From positions 4,177,501 to 4,241,500 of the forward strand of contig NC_014923.1 in NCBI RefSeq assembly GCF_000185905.1: a DNA stretch of 64,000 nt, given 5' to 3'. A program made the position numbers and the translations under genes. Below are positions 30,582 through 39,402 of this stretch, piece after piece. The notes below the pieces were generated by a model, which did no database searches, was not told the DNA's origin, and worked only from the letters and a program-made list of their open reading frames with translations. The stretch is from Mesorhizobium ciceri biovar biserrulae WSM1271 (lineage in GTDB: Bacteria; Pseudomonadota; Alphaproteobacteria; Rhizobiales; Rhizobiaceae). Position 1 is the stretch's first letter. Every line of letters starts with the position of its first letter.

Positions 30582-32348
30582 ATGACCAAGATACTGCCTC
30601 GCAAAGACGTCGTGATCGTCGGCCTCGGCTGGACGGGATCCATTCTGGCCCACGAATTGACCGATCAGGGCCTGGACGTGGTGGCTATAGAACGCGGCCC
30701 CTGGCGCGATACGGCAACCGATTTCAACATCGGCTACGCGCAGGATGAGTTGCGCTACAGCATCCGGCGCGACCTCTTCCTGCAGCCCGCCGTGGAAACC
30801 ATGACGGTGCGCAACGACCCGTCGCAGAAGGCGCTGCCGATGCGCGATTTCGGCTCCTTCCTCCCCGGCAACGGCGTCGGCGGCGCCGGCGTCCACTGGA
30901 ACGGCCACACCTGGCGGTTCTGGGATTCAGACTTTCAGATAAAGACCAATCTGACCAAGAAATATGGTGCATCGAGAATCGCCGATCTCCAGGTCGAGGA
31001 CTGGGGCGTGACCGGCGCGGAGATGGAGCCCTATTACGACCAGTTCGAGTATCTGGCAGGCATCTCGGGCAAGGCCGGCAATATCAAGGGGCAGTTGCAG
31101 GAAGGCGGCAATCCGTTCGAGGATCCAAGGTCGCGGGATTATCCGAACCCGCCGATGCAGATGACCTACGCGCCAACCCTGTTCGCCGAGGTCGGCCGGT
31201 CGATCGGCCTGCATCCCTTCCCGACCCCATCCGCCAACATGTCGCGGGCCTATGTCAACCCGCTCGGCATCGCCATGGGTCAATGCACCTATTGCGGATT
31301 CTGCGAACGCTTCGGCTGTGCCAACTATTCGAAGTCGAGCGCCCAGACCACCGTCCTTCCGGTGCTGATGAAGAAGTCCAATTTCGAAGTCCGCACCGAC
31401 AGCGAGGTACTGCATGTCGATCTGGCTCCCGGAGGCAAGTCGGCGCGCGGCGTGACCTACGTCGATACCTCAGGCGAGGAGTACTTCCAGCCGGCCGATC
31501 TGGTGCTGCTGTGCGCCTACGGCCTGCACAATACCCGGCTGATGATGCTGTCCGGCATCGGCAAGATCTACGACCCCGGCAGCGGCGAAGGAACGGTTGG
31601 GCGCAATTACTGCTACCAGACAAACGCCGGCGTGCAGGTGTTCTTCGACGACAAGAACTTCAACCCGTTCATCGCCGCAGGCGCGCTCGGCCAGACGATC
31701 GACGATTACAATGGTGACGCGTTCGACCACGGCGCGCTGGACTTCGTCGGCGGTGCGGGCATCAACTGCATTCCCACCAACGGGCGCCCGATCGGAACCA
31801 GGCCGACCCTGCCCGGCACGCCGAAATGGGGCAGCGCCTGGAAGAAGGCAACGGTCGAGGGCTACAAGAGCACGCTTGGCTACTCGTCCCAGGGAAGCAG
31901 CTACGCGACGCGCAACAACTACCTTGACCTCGACCCGACCTACAAGGACCGTTTCGGGCGGCCGCTGATGCGCATGACGTTCGATTTTCCCGACAACGAC
32001 ATCCGCATGTCGAACTATGTCTGCGACCGGATGGAGGAAATTGCCAAGGCGCTCGGCGGAAAGCAGTACGCCGTCAGCCGCCGCAAGAAAGGCTGGGACA
32101 GCGTCCCCTACCAGAGCACCCACAATACGGGCGGCGCCATCATGGGAACGGACCCGAAGAAGAGCGCGGTCAACACCTTCCTCCAGAGTTGGGACGTCCC
32201 CAACGTCTTTGTCATCGGTGCGTCGGCCTTCCCGCAGAATGCCGGCAAAAATCCGACAGGAACGGTCGGCGCGCTCGCTTTCCGCGCCGCCGATGCCATC
32301 CGCAATCAATATCTGCGCAATCCCGGTGCACCCCTGGTGCAGGCATGA
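30582..32348 (+). CDS. GMC-family FAD dehydrogenase large subunit, second copy
   Basis: A 588-residue GMC oxidoreductase. The FAD motif is VIVGLGWTGSILAHEL (residues 12-26). Cysteines 235, 238, 241 and 246 (QCTYCGFCERFGC) suggest an iron-sulphur site near the flavin; the spacing CX5CX4C differs from that of the first copy. The C-terminal region has STHNTGGAIMGTD and GKNPTGTVGALAF. It lacks a signal peptide, consistent with piggy-back export on the small subunit encoded immediately upstream. The stop overlaps the next gene by ATGA. Likely substrates are sugars, sugar acids or polyols, oxidised in the periplasm. Confidence 0.9.
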   Translation: MTKILPRKDVVIVGLGWTGSILAHELTDQGLDVVAIERGPWRDTATDFNIGYAQDELRYSIRRDLFLQPAVETMTVRNDPSQKALPMRDFGSFLPGNGVGGAGVHWNGHTWRFWDSDFQIKTNLTKKYGASRIADLQVEDWGVTGAEMEPYYDQFEYLAGISGKAGNIKGQLQEGGNPFEDPRSRDYPNPPMQMTYAPTLFAEVGRSIGLHPFPTPSANMSRAYVNPLGIAMGQCTYCGFCERFGCANYSKSSAQTTVLPVLMKKSNFEVRTDSEVLHVDLAPGGKSARGVTYVDTSGEEYFQPADLVLLCAYGLHNTRLMMLSGIGKIYDPGSGEGTVGRNYCYQTNAGVQVFFDDKNFNPFIAAGALGQTIDDYNGDAFDHGALDFVGGAGINCIPTNGRPIGTRPTLPGTPKWGSAWKKATVEGYKSTLGYSSQGSSYATRNNYLDLDPTYKDRFGRPLMRMTFDFPDNDIRMSNYVCDRMEEIAKALGGKQYAVSRRKKGWDSVPYQSTHNTGGAIMGTDPKKSAVNTFLQSWDVPNVFVIGASAFPQNAGKNPTGTVGALAFRAADAIRNQYLRNPGAPLVQA

Positions 32349-33562
32349 ACAAGCTCGTTCTCACGCTCGCCATCGGTGCTGCGGCCCTCACTGGCGGCCC
32401 GGCATGGAGTGCCGATCAGGCGGACCAGATCATACGTGGACAGTATCAGGCGGTGCTCGGCGACTGTGCAGGCTGTCATACGCGGGCCGAGGGCAAACCG
32501 CTGGCCGGCGGCCTGCCGCTCGAAACGCCGTTCGGCGCGCTCGTGCCGCCCAACATAACGCCTGACCGCGAGACGGGCATCGGCAGTTGGTCGGAAGCCG
32601 ACTTCCGCAGCATGATGAAGTCAGGCATCGGCCACAATGGTGTGCGGCTCTACCCCGCAATGCCCTACCCCGCCTATACCAGGATGAACGATCGGGACAT
32701 TTCCGACTTGTGGGCCTATCTGACGACGGTTCAACCGGTATCGAACAAGGTCGAAGCCAATCAGTTGCCGTTCCCGTTGAACATCCGGCTGGCGATGCTG
32801 GGCTGGAATGCCCTCAACTTCACCGAAGCAAGCTTTCAGCCGGATCCCTCCAAGCCGGCGGAGTGGAATCGCGGCGCTTATATCGTCCAGGGCGCGGGCC
32901 ATTGCGGCACCTGCCACTCGCCCAAATCTTTCCTTGGCGCCGATAAGGACAGCGAGTTCCTGCAAGGTGCCTCCCTGCAGGGCTGGTTTGCCCCCGACAT
33001 CACCAACAATGCGCAATCGGGCCTGGGCAAGTGGTCGGAAGAGGATCTGGTGAAATACCTCAAGACCGGCGTCAATGCGCATTCGATTGCCTCCGGTCCG
33101 ATGGCGGAGGCCATCGAGAACTCCACGTCGAAAATGACCGATCCCGATCTCAAGGCGGTTGCAGTCTACCTCAAGAGCCTGGGCTCGGATGTCGACAGCG
33201 CCCAACCGGCAAAGCCTGACGCAACACGGATGACCGCGGGCGAGGCAATCTATCGCGACAATTGCTCGGCCTGCCATGGTGGAGATGGTGCCGGGTCAGG
33301 CGCGCTTTTCCCTTCCCTTGCCGGCAATTCGATCGTCGCGCAGGGCAGTTCCGAAACACTGGCACGGCTCGTCCTTGCCGGCAGCCAGGCCGTGCACACG
33401 GCCGATGCACCGACGACGCCCGCCATGCCTTCCCTGGCCTGGCGCCTGAAAGACCAGGAGGTCGCCGACGTCTTGACCTATGTGCGCGCCAGTTGGGGCA
33501 ACGCGGCTCCTGCAGTCTCGTCCGGCGATGTCGCTGCCGTACGCAAGGAATTGACCCAGTAG
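32345..33562 (+). CDS. Triheme cytochrome c subunit of FAD dehydrogenase
   Basis: A 405-residue periplasmic cytochrome with a signal peptide (MNKLVLTLAIGAAALTGGPA, cleaved near WSA). Three c-type heme sites are seen: CAGCH (41-45), CGTCH (187-191) and CSACH (307-311). The protein resembles the cytochrome subunits of alcohol, gluconate and fructose dehydrogenases. It should take electrons from the GMC subunit and pass them to ubiquinone. The order small subunit, flavoprotein, cytochrome matches the sorbitol/fructose dehydrogenase type of operon. Translation is coupled to the flavoprotein gene by ATGA. Confidence 0.92.
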   Translation: MNKLVLTLAIGAAALTGGPAWSADQADQIIRGQYQAVLGDCAGCHTRAEGKPLAGGLPLETPFGALVPPNITPDRETGIGSWSEADFRSMMKSGIGHNGVRLYPAMPYPAYTRMNDRDISDLWAYLTTVQPVSNKVEANQLPFPLNIRLAMLGWNALNFTEASFQPDPSKPAEWNRGAYIVQGAGHCGTCHSPKSFLGADKDSEFLQGASLQGWFAPDITNNAQSGLGKWSEEDLVKYLKTGVNAHSIASGPMAEAIENSTSKMTDPDLKAVAVYLKSLGSDVDSAQPAKPDATRMTAGEAIYRDNCSACHGGDGAGSGALFPSLAGNSIVAQGSSETLARLVLAGSQAVHTADAPTTPAMPSLAWRLKDQEVADVLTYVRASWGNAAPAVSSGDVAAVRKELTQ

Positions 33563-33571
33563 ACCCGTACT

Positions 33572-34279
33572 CTAGCTCTCGGCTGCGACAGCGAGTGCCA
33601 GACGGCTCATGTCGGTGAAAAGCGCCTGGCGCTCGGAATAGTCGGTCTGTTCGCCGGTCTCGATGTTGTCCACCACGACACACATCGACAAGGCACGTGC
33701 TCCGAAATGCTCCGATATGCCATAGAGCGCGCTGGTTTCCATATCCACGGCCAGGGCTCCTTGCGCCCGTGCATCGGCAAAACGGGCACGCCCATCCGGG
33801 TGATAGAAAATGTCGCTGCAGACCGTCAGGCCGACATGATGGTCGATGCCAAATTCCACCGCCTTGGCCCGTGACGATGCGAGGAGCGCCGGGTCCGGGC
33901 CAGCCGGTCCATAAAGGCCGAAAACCTGGCCGCTCTGGGCGCTTTCCGCCTGTGCCGATTGCGAGATGACAAGGCTGCGCAGCTTTGCCTTTGCGGTCAG
34001 GCTGCCGCAGGTGCCGGTACGGATCAGGGTCCGGGCGCCATAATGGTCCAGCAGTTCATGTGCATAGATCAGAAACGATGAAACGCCGATGCCCGTCGCT
34101 TGAATGCTGATGGACTTGCCACGAAACAAGCCGGTGAAGCCAAGCGTGCCGCGTCGGCGATTGATGCAGCGCGGCGCTTCCAGGAACGTTTGCGCCATCC
34201 ATTCGGCGCGTTGCGGGTCGCCCGGCAACAACACCGTGTCGGCATAGTCGTCCTTGTCCGCTTCGTTGTGCGGCGTCAC
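33572..34279 (-). CDS. deoD: Purine nucleoside phosphorylase, DeoD type
   Basis: A 235-residue enzyme that cleaves purine (deoxy)nucleosides with phosphate. The GTG at 34279 has a GGGGAG ribosome site six bases upstream and gives the usual length; a TTG at 34318 without a good site is the alternative. Family features are VLLPGDPQRAEWMAQTFLE, RRGTLGFTGLFRGKSISI, the active-site ALAVDMETSALYGI and the ribose-site segment GTCGSLTAKAKLR. It converges on the cytochrome gene with nine bases between the stops. Confidence 0.9.
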   Translation of the reverse strand: MTPHNEADKDDYADTVLLPGDPQRAEWMAQTFLEAPRCINRRRGTLGFTGLFRGKSISIQATGIGVSSFLIYAHELLDHYGARTLIRTGTCGSLTAKAKLRSLVISQSAQAESAQSGQVFGLYGPAGPDPALLASSRAKAVEFGIDHHVGLTVCSDIFYHPDGRARFADARAQGALAVDMETSALYGISEHFGARALSMCVVVDNIETGEQTDYSERQALFTDMSRLALAVAAES

Positions 34280-34365
34280 CGGTTGCTCCCCTAAGCCTTC
34301 CTGCCGTTCACCCCTCAATCATGGCGTTGTCACGGCGTTGCGCAAGGAGGAACATGGGGAAGGCT

Positions 34366-36939
34366 CTAGGACTCCAGCACGTCCTTGACGATCGTGGCCA
34401 GTTGCTTGAGCGAAAACGGCTTGGGCAGGAAGCCGAAATGCGCATCTGCCGGCAGGTTTCTGGCGAATGCGTCCTCGGCATAGCCGGACACGAAGACGAA
34501 CTTGATGTCGGGCTGGCGCTTGCGCAATTCGCCGAGCAGCGTCGGCCCGTCCATTTCCGGCATCACCACGTCGGAAACGACGATATCGACCTTGCCGCCC
34601 AGCGCCTCGAACACTTCCAGCGCCTCGACGCCCGACGACGCCTCGTGCACGGTGTAGCCGCGCGAGGTCAGCGCCCGCATGCCGCCCATGCGCACGGCAT
34701 CCTCGTCCTCGACGAGCAGCACCGTGGCCGAGCCCGACAGATCCTTGGCCGGATCGGCGACCTTTGCCGGCGCCGCCGGCGCATCGCCGGACTCGCCTGC
34801 CTTTTTCGCTTCGGCGATGTGACGCGGCAGGAAAATGCGGAAAGTCGAGCCTTTGCCGACTTCGGAATCGCAGAAGATGAAGCCGCCGGTCTGCTTGATG
34901 ATGCCGTAGACCATCGACAGGCCAAGGCCGGTGCCTTTGCCGACTTCCTTGGTGGTGAAGAAGGGTTCGAAAATCTTCTTCAGCACGTCGGGCGCGATGC
35001 CGCTGCCGGTGTCCTCGACTTCGACCACGACATAGTCCGCCGGGGCGAGTTCGCGGTAGGAAAAGGCCTTGCACTCCTCGGCGGTCACATTGCGGGTGCG
35101 CACGGTCAGATCGCCGCCCGCCGGCATAGCATCGCGCGCGTTGACCGCAAGGTTCACCACCACCTGTTCGAACTGCCCGATATCGACCTTGACCGGCCAC
35201 AGGTCGCGGCCATGGTCGACCTTCAGCTTGATGTCGTTGCCGACAAGGCGGGCCAGCAGCATCCTGAGATCGGCGAGCACGTCGGTCAGGTTGAGCACTT
35301 CCGGCCGCAATGTCTGCTTGCGCGAGAAGGCCAGCAACTGCCGCACCAGCGAAGCCGCCCGGTTGGCATTCTGCTTGATGTTCATGATGTCTGGGAAGGA
35401 CGGGTCCGACGGGCGGTGATTGGTCAACAAAAGGTCGGACGCCATGATGATGGCGGTCAGCACATTGTTGAAATCATGCGCGATGCCGCCGGCAAGCTGG
35501 CCGACTGCCTGCATCTTCTGGCTTTGCGCCATCTGCCCTTCCAGCGCCTTCTGCTCCGTTGTCTCGACGGCGTAGACGATGGCCGACTCCTCGGCGCCCT
35601 CGCCGCCGGTGCCGTCAGCGACGGCGTTGACGTAGAAGCGGATGTGCCGTTCGTCGTTGCCGGGCAGAAGCGTGTCGATCGGCTCGATGTCGGCCTGCCG
35701 CTGCTGCGCTTTCTCGAAGGCAGCCGCGAAGGCCGGCCGGTCGCGTTCGTGGATTACCGTGTCGAGCCGCACGCGACGGTCGACGGCGTCGCGATCGACG
35801 ACAGACGAAAACAACGACAAAAACGGCGCATTGGTGCGCAGGATGCGTCCGTTGTGGTCGACGCCGGCGATTGCCATCGGTGTCGAGTTGAAGAAGCGGG
35901 TGAAGCGCACTTCCGAAGCCCGCAAGTCGGCAGAGGCATCCTCGCCTTGCGTGCGGTTGAGCACGATCGTGCGTGTCGGCCCATTCAATCCTTCGCGGCT
36001 GGCCGAAACGCGGTGCATGAAGCGCACCGGCAGCGCTTCGCCCGTCATGGTCGTCAAATCGAGATCGATCACCGCGTTGCGTGTGGTGCCGGGGTCGGCC
36101 TTGACCGAGCGGACCAGCGCCATGCCGTCGCCGGCCACGATCTCCGACAGAGACACGGCGCCGGGCGTGAAGCTGGTGAGGTCGATGCCCAGCCATTCGG
36201 CGAGCGTGGCGTTGATGTAGGTGACGCGGCCCTCCTGGTCGGCCGAAAAGAAGCCGGCCGGCGCGTGGTCGAGGTGATCGATCGCCTTCTGCAGATCGAG
36301 GAAGAAGCGCTCCTGCTCGGCCCGCTCCTGCGAGATATCGGCAAGCTGCCAGGCCAGCATCGGCAGCCGCTGGCCTGGAACGCTGAAGGCGCGGGCGCGC
36401 GCGCGGTACCAGCGGGCGCCCGGCTCGGCACCGGGCCGAATGGACTGTGCGAGCCTAAACTCGCCGTCGCCCGGCTGGCCGTCGCGAAGGCCGGACGCCA
36501 GGCGATAGATCGTCACCGAGGCTTCGGGGACATCCGAGAGCAATCCCTCGACGGTCTTCAGATCGGCAGCGGACGATGCTCCGGTCATATCCGCATAGGC
36601 GCGGTTGGCGTAGACGACGCGGCCCTTGGTGTCGGTGACGAGAAGCCCCTGCGACATCGAATCGACGAAGGATTTCGACAGTTCGTCGCCTGTCGAGCGT
36701 GGCGTGACCTGCACGAAGCCGATCGCCGTCGCGAACAGGAAGCCGACGCCGATCATCGCCAGCACGCCGAGCATGCCGAGCAGGAAAGGATCGCCGAGGC
36801 GCTCGCGGAAAAGACCGAAGACGATCGCGGCCCCCGTCAGAACGACGATGAAAATGATAAGCCGGGTAACCGCGCCCGGTCGCGTATTCTGGTCGACGAT
36901 CGGTACCGGATAGAAATCGCCGCGCGCTTCCTTGGCCAT
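34366..36939 (-). CDS. cckA: Hybrid histidine kinase CckA, cell-cycle regulator
   Basis: An 857-residue hybrid kinase. Two membrane segments lie at about 25-44 and 52-73. PAS-like domains follow (near 90-200, 220-330 and 345-460). The H-box is QLAGGIAHDFNNVLTAII with phospho-acceptor His488. The ATPase domain has N600 and the G-boxes DTGSGIAP and GKGTGLGLS. The C-terminal receiver accepts phosphate at Asp790 (SDVVMPEMDG). The linker between kinase and receiver is Ala/Pro-rich. In alphaproteobacteria CckA passes phosphate through ChpT to CtrA and CpdR. It is divergent from a FliO-like gene, a neighbourhood seen in other Rhizobiales. The long plus-strand frame over it is antisense noise. Confidence 0.94.
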   Translation of the reverse strand: MAKEARGDFYPVPIVDQNTRPGAVTRLIIFIVVLTGAAIVFGLFRERLGDPFLLGMLGVLAMIGVGFLFATAIGFVQVTPRSTGDELSKSFVDSMSQGLLVTDTKGRVVYANRAYADMTGASSAADLKTVEGLLSDVPEASVTIYRLASGLRDGQPGDGEFRLAQSIRPGAEPGARWYRARARAFSVPGQRLPMLAWQLADISQERAEQERFFLDLQKAIDHLDHAPAGFFSADQEGRVTYINATLAEWLGIDLTSFTPGAVSLSEIVAGDGMALVRSVKADPGTTRNAVIDLDLTTMTGEALPVRFMHRVSASREGLNGPTRTIVLNRTQGEDASADLRASEVRFTRFFNSTPMAIAGVDHNGRILRTNAPFLSLFSSVVDRDAVDRRVRLDTVIHERDRPAFAAAFEKAQQRQADIEPIDTLLPGNDERHIRFYVNAVADGTGGEGAEESAIVYAVETTEQKALEGQMAQSQKMQAVGQLAGGIAHDFNNVLTAIIMASDLLLTNHRPSDPSFPDIMNIKQNANRAASLVRQLLAFSRKQTLRPEVLNLTDVLADLRMLLARLVGNDIKLKVDHGRDLWPVKVDIGQFEQVVVNLAVNARDAMPAGGDLTVRTRNVTAEECKAFSYRELAPADYVVVEVEDTGSGIAPDVLKKIFEPFFTTKEVGKGTGLGLSMVYGIIKQTGGFIFCDSEVGKGSTFRIFLPRHIAEAKKAGESGDAPAAPAKVADPAKDLSGSATVLLVEDEDAVRMGGMRALTSRGYTVHEASSGVEALEVFEALGGKVDIVVSDVVMPEMDGPTLLGELRKRQPDIKFVFVSGYAEDAFARNLPADAHFGFLPKPFSLKQLATIVKDVLES

Positions 36940-37164
36940 GTGCCCCCTGCTCGTGAATTCCGGTGTTCCGACACCCGCCCCGTACCGGGTTGAATCACAT
37001 TCTCCTAGTCCGGAAAAGGCCTGGGCGGCAAATGTCGGATAAAAATGATGTCTTCCGGCCTTCGGAGTTTTTCAAGCTGTTCAACAGCGTGAAACGCAAC
37101 TTGCGGTGGCCCGCTGCAACGGTCTAGTGTCTTATCACTTCCAAGGGGCGATCAGGGGAAACCA

Positions 37165-37902
37165 ATGCAATGGCTCGATAGCGTGGCAGGTCCCGGTTAT
37201 GCCGCAGCATTGTTGTGGACGTTTGCAGCGCTCGTCCTGCTGGTCATCGTTCTCGTCATCGTCAAGCTGGTGCGCAACCTGACATTCGGAACCTTCGTCG
37301 CCGGCGGCCGGAACCGCAAGACGCGACTGGCCGTCATGGATGCCACCGCCGTCGACAGCCATCGCAGGTTGGTGCTGATACGCCGCGACGACATCGAACA
37401 TCTGCTTCTGATCGGCGGTCCGACCGACGTCGTCGTCGAGCGCGATATCCGGCTTTCGGCGCCGCGCCGGCCGGCATTGACTGGAGATGGCGGCTTGCAG
37501 CCGGTTCCGGCCACCGCTCCGACAAGGCCGCGTCCGCCGCAACCCGCTCCGCCGCCGCTGAGACAGGCACCCGCTCCACAGCCGGTGAATACGACGCCGC
37601 CCGCCCGCCCCCGTCCGACAGCGCCGCCGGCACCTGCACCGAAGCCGGCAACGCAAAGCTACCAGCCGACCAATGTCACGCCGTTGCCCGCCTACGGCTC
37701 CGCCAACGCCAACACCGCCCGGCACGCCCCGCCACCACCGCAGCCGGTGCAGGACAGCATCGACGACACGCTGATGAGAGAACTTGAAGTATCACTGGAC
37801 CAGCCCCGTTCGGGCGGCCAGGTGGGCAAGCCGGCGGCGCCGCAGTCGCTCGACGACGAGATGACCAAGCTTCTCGGTGAACTCTCCAGCCAGAAGAAAT
37901 GA
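37165..37902 (+). CDS. FliO-like membrane protein with proline-rich tail
   Basis: A 245-residue protein: one membrane segment (about residues 12-36), then a compact region LAVMDATAVDSHRRLVLIRR followed by DDIEHLLLIGGPTDVVVERD, which matches the FliO domain of flagellar export. A long Pro/Ala-rich tail (about 100-190) follows. No flagellar gene is nearby, so its role in flagellar assembly is doubtful; the same fold may serve another envelope function. It starts 225 bp from cckA in the opposite direction. The ATG follows CAGGGGAAACC. Confidence 0.7.
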   Translation: MQWLDSVAGPGYAAALLWTFAALVLLVIVLVIVKLVRNLTFGTFVAGGRNRKTRLAVMDATAVDSHRRLVLIRRDDIEHLLLIGGPTDVVVERDIRLSAPRRPALTGDGGLQPVPATAPTRPRPPQPAPPPLRQAPAPQPVNTTPPARPRPTAPPAPAPKPATQSYQPTNVTPLPAYGSANANTARHAPPPPQPVQDSIDDTLMRELEVSLDQPRSGGQVGKPAAPQSLDDEMTKLLGELSSQKK

Positions 37903-38022
37903 GCGACCGCCGGGTCGCTATCCCCGCGAAACACCGTCGCCGGTCGGCTGCCGAACCACCTCGTCCGAAGCGCCGAGGGTTTTCGATCTTCGCGCGCCCT
38001 GAGCGGTGGATGCCGCACCAAT

Positions 38023-38050
38023 GAAAATGGCCGGAAAACCGGCCATTTTC
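38023..38050. terminator. Bidirectional terminator between the fliO-like gene and dksA
   Basis: GAAAATGGCCGG (38023-38034) and CCGGCCATTTTC (38039-38050) are perfect 12-bp arms around AAAA. The A/T ends of the arms give short U-tracts on both strands. It lies between two convergent genes. Confidence 0.75.
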
Positions 38051-38086
38051 GGAATCGAGTTCGTTCGAGACAGCCGGCCGTGAGCC

Positions 38087-38503
38087 TCAGTCGTCGCGAT
38101 AGACTTTTTCGCGGCGCTCATGCCGCTCCTGCGCTTCGATCGACAATGTCGCGATCGGACGTGCATCGAGCCGCTTCAGCGCGATCGGCTCGCCGGTTTC
38201 TTCGCAATAGCCGTAGGTGCCTTCGTCGATGCGCTGCAGGGCGGAATCGATCTTTGCAATGAGCTTGCGCTGACGGTCGCGGGCCCTGAGTTCGATGGCA
38301 CGGTCGGTTTCCGAAGAGGCGCGATCGGCCAGATCGGGATGGTTGGCGTTTTCTTGCTGCAGGATTTCCAGTGTTTCGCGCGCTTCGCGCAATATGTCAT
38401 TCTTCCAGGTGACGAGCTTTGAGCGGAAGTAGGATTTCTGCCGCTCGTTCATGAACGGCTCGTCTTCGGAGGGTACGTAATCGGCGGTAACGATGTCGTT
38501 CAT
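38087..38503 (-). CDS. dksA: DksA-family RNA polymerase regulator lacking zinc cysteines
   Basis: A 138-residue DksA from the ATG at 38503 (MNDIVTADYVPSEDEPFMNE). DksA enters the secondary channel of RNA polymerase and works with ppGpp. The coiled-coil tip acids are kept (Asp57 and Asp60 in HPDLADRA). The zinc finger is degenerate: GYCEETGEP and LSIEAQ give C-x2-T-x17-S-x2-A, so only Cys100 remains of four. This resembles the zinc-independent DksA2 type. The longer open frame upstream has no ribosome site and is not used. Confidence 0.92.
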   Translation of the reverse strand: MNDIVTADYVPSEDEPFMNERQKSYFRSKLVTWKNDILREARETLEILQQENANHPDLADRASSETDRAIELRARDRQRKLIAKIDSALQRIDEGTYGYCEETGEPIALKRLDARPIATLSIEAQERHERREKVYRDD

Positions 38504-38835
38504 TCGACTCACCCAAACTGCCCCAAATTTGGCGCCTATATATTCGTCGTCCGACGCCTGCACAAGCGCAATCGGCCGCTGTTTCACGCAATTGTTAAAG
38601 TACCTGGGCACGCGTCTTTGCAGCCGCGTACGGTCGCTTTGGTACAAACTCCGCCGCGACACTTTGGATCCGGTGACGCATATTTTCCCTGATCGCGGTG
38701 ACCCCGGGGCCGATATGCAAGCGCCTTTTGCAGCAGCCAGCGTTGGCTGATTCGCCGTGTTTGAAGAGCACGGGCCATTGTGCGCGACGCCGTTCTCGTG
38801 GCTAATCCCGGAAGGCTTCGGCATTCGGAGGTTGG
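38504..38835. other. Divergent promoter region of dksA and the SixA-like gene
   Basis: A 332-bp gap with no convincing gene, RNA or strong repeat. It must hold the promoter of dksA on the minus strand and perhaps that of the phosphatase gene on the plus strand; I could not pick out clear -35/-10 boxes. Confidence 0.4.
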
Positions 38836-39339
38836 GTGAGCAGGCTTTATCTGTTGCGACATGCCAAGGCAGGCTGGGCATTGCCCGGCATGCGCGATTT
38901 CGACCGTCCGCTCGATGCGTCCGGCCGCGCCGATGCCGAAATGATGGGCGCCGCCATGCGCTCCCGCCTCTATGTTCCGGACCGGACGCTGTGCTCCAAC
39001 GCCAAACGCGCCAAAGAGACGCTGGAAGGCCTGGCCGGCCAGACCGACACCGGCCGGGTCCTGTTCTTCGACGGGCTCTACAGCGCGGACGCGGCCGGTT
39101 ATCTCAACCTTATCAGGAACAATGGCGGATCGGGCTCGTTGCTGGTCATCGGCCACAACCCGATGATGGAAGACCTTGCCATGGCAGTTTCGGGCGGCGG
39201 CGACGAGGCTGCGCGGGCCACACTGAACCATGGGTTCCCGACCGCGGGCCTGGCGGTCGTCCGCTTCGACGGCGATCTTGCCAGCGCCGCCCAAGGAACC
39301 GGCTATCTCGAAGCGTTCCTGACGCCGGCCGATCTCTGA
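38836..39339 (+). CDS. SixA-like histidine phosphatase
   Basis: A 167-residue phosphohistidine phosphatase. The start is GTG at 38836, four bases after GGAGG. The catalytic motif is LYLLRHAKAGWA (RHG/RHA type), and the second His region is VIGHNPMMEDLAMAVSGGG. The substrate is unknown; the family includes SixA, which dephosphorylates histidine phosphotransfer domains. It could in principle act on CckA-type or Hpt proteins, but no direct evidence is visible. It is followed by the YcjX/YcjF-like pair. Confidence 0.88.
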   Translation: MSRLYLLRHAKAGWALPGMRDFDRPLDASGRADAEMMGAAMRSRLYVPDRTLCSNAKRAKETLEGLAGQTDTGRVLFFDGLYSADAAGYLNLIRNNGGSGSLLVIGHNPMMEDLAMAVSGGGDEAARATLNHGFPTAGLAVVRFDGDLASAAQGTGYLEAFLTPADL

Positions 39340-39402
39340 AGCCATTTCAAAGCCTTGTTGCAGCGCCTATATCGGACGGACCGAAGTTCGAGAGAGCATA
39401 TT

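Noticed and set aside
34321..36993. 890-residue plus-strand open frame opposite cckA
   Set aside because: The minus strand carries a full hybrid kinase with every catalytic motif; the opposite frame is His/Arg/Asp-rich shadow sequence.
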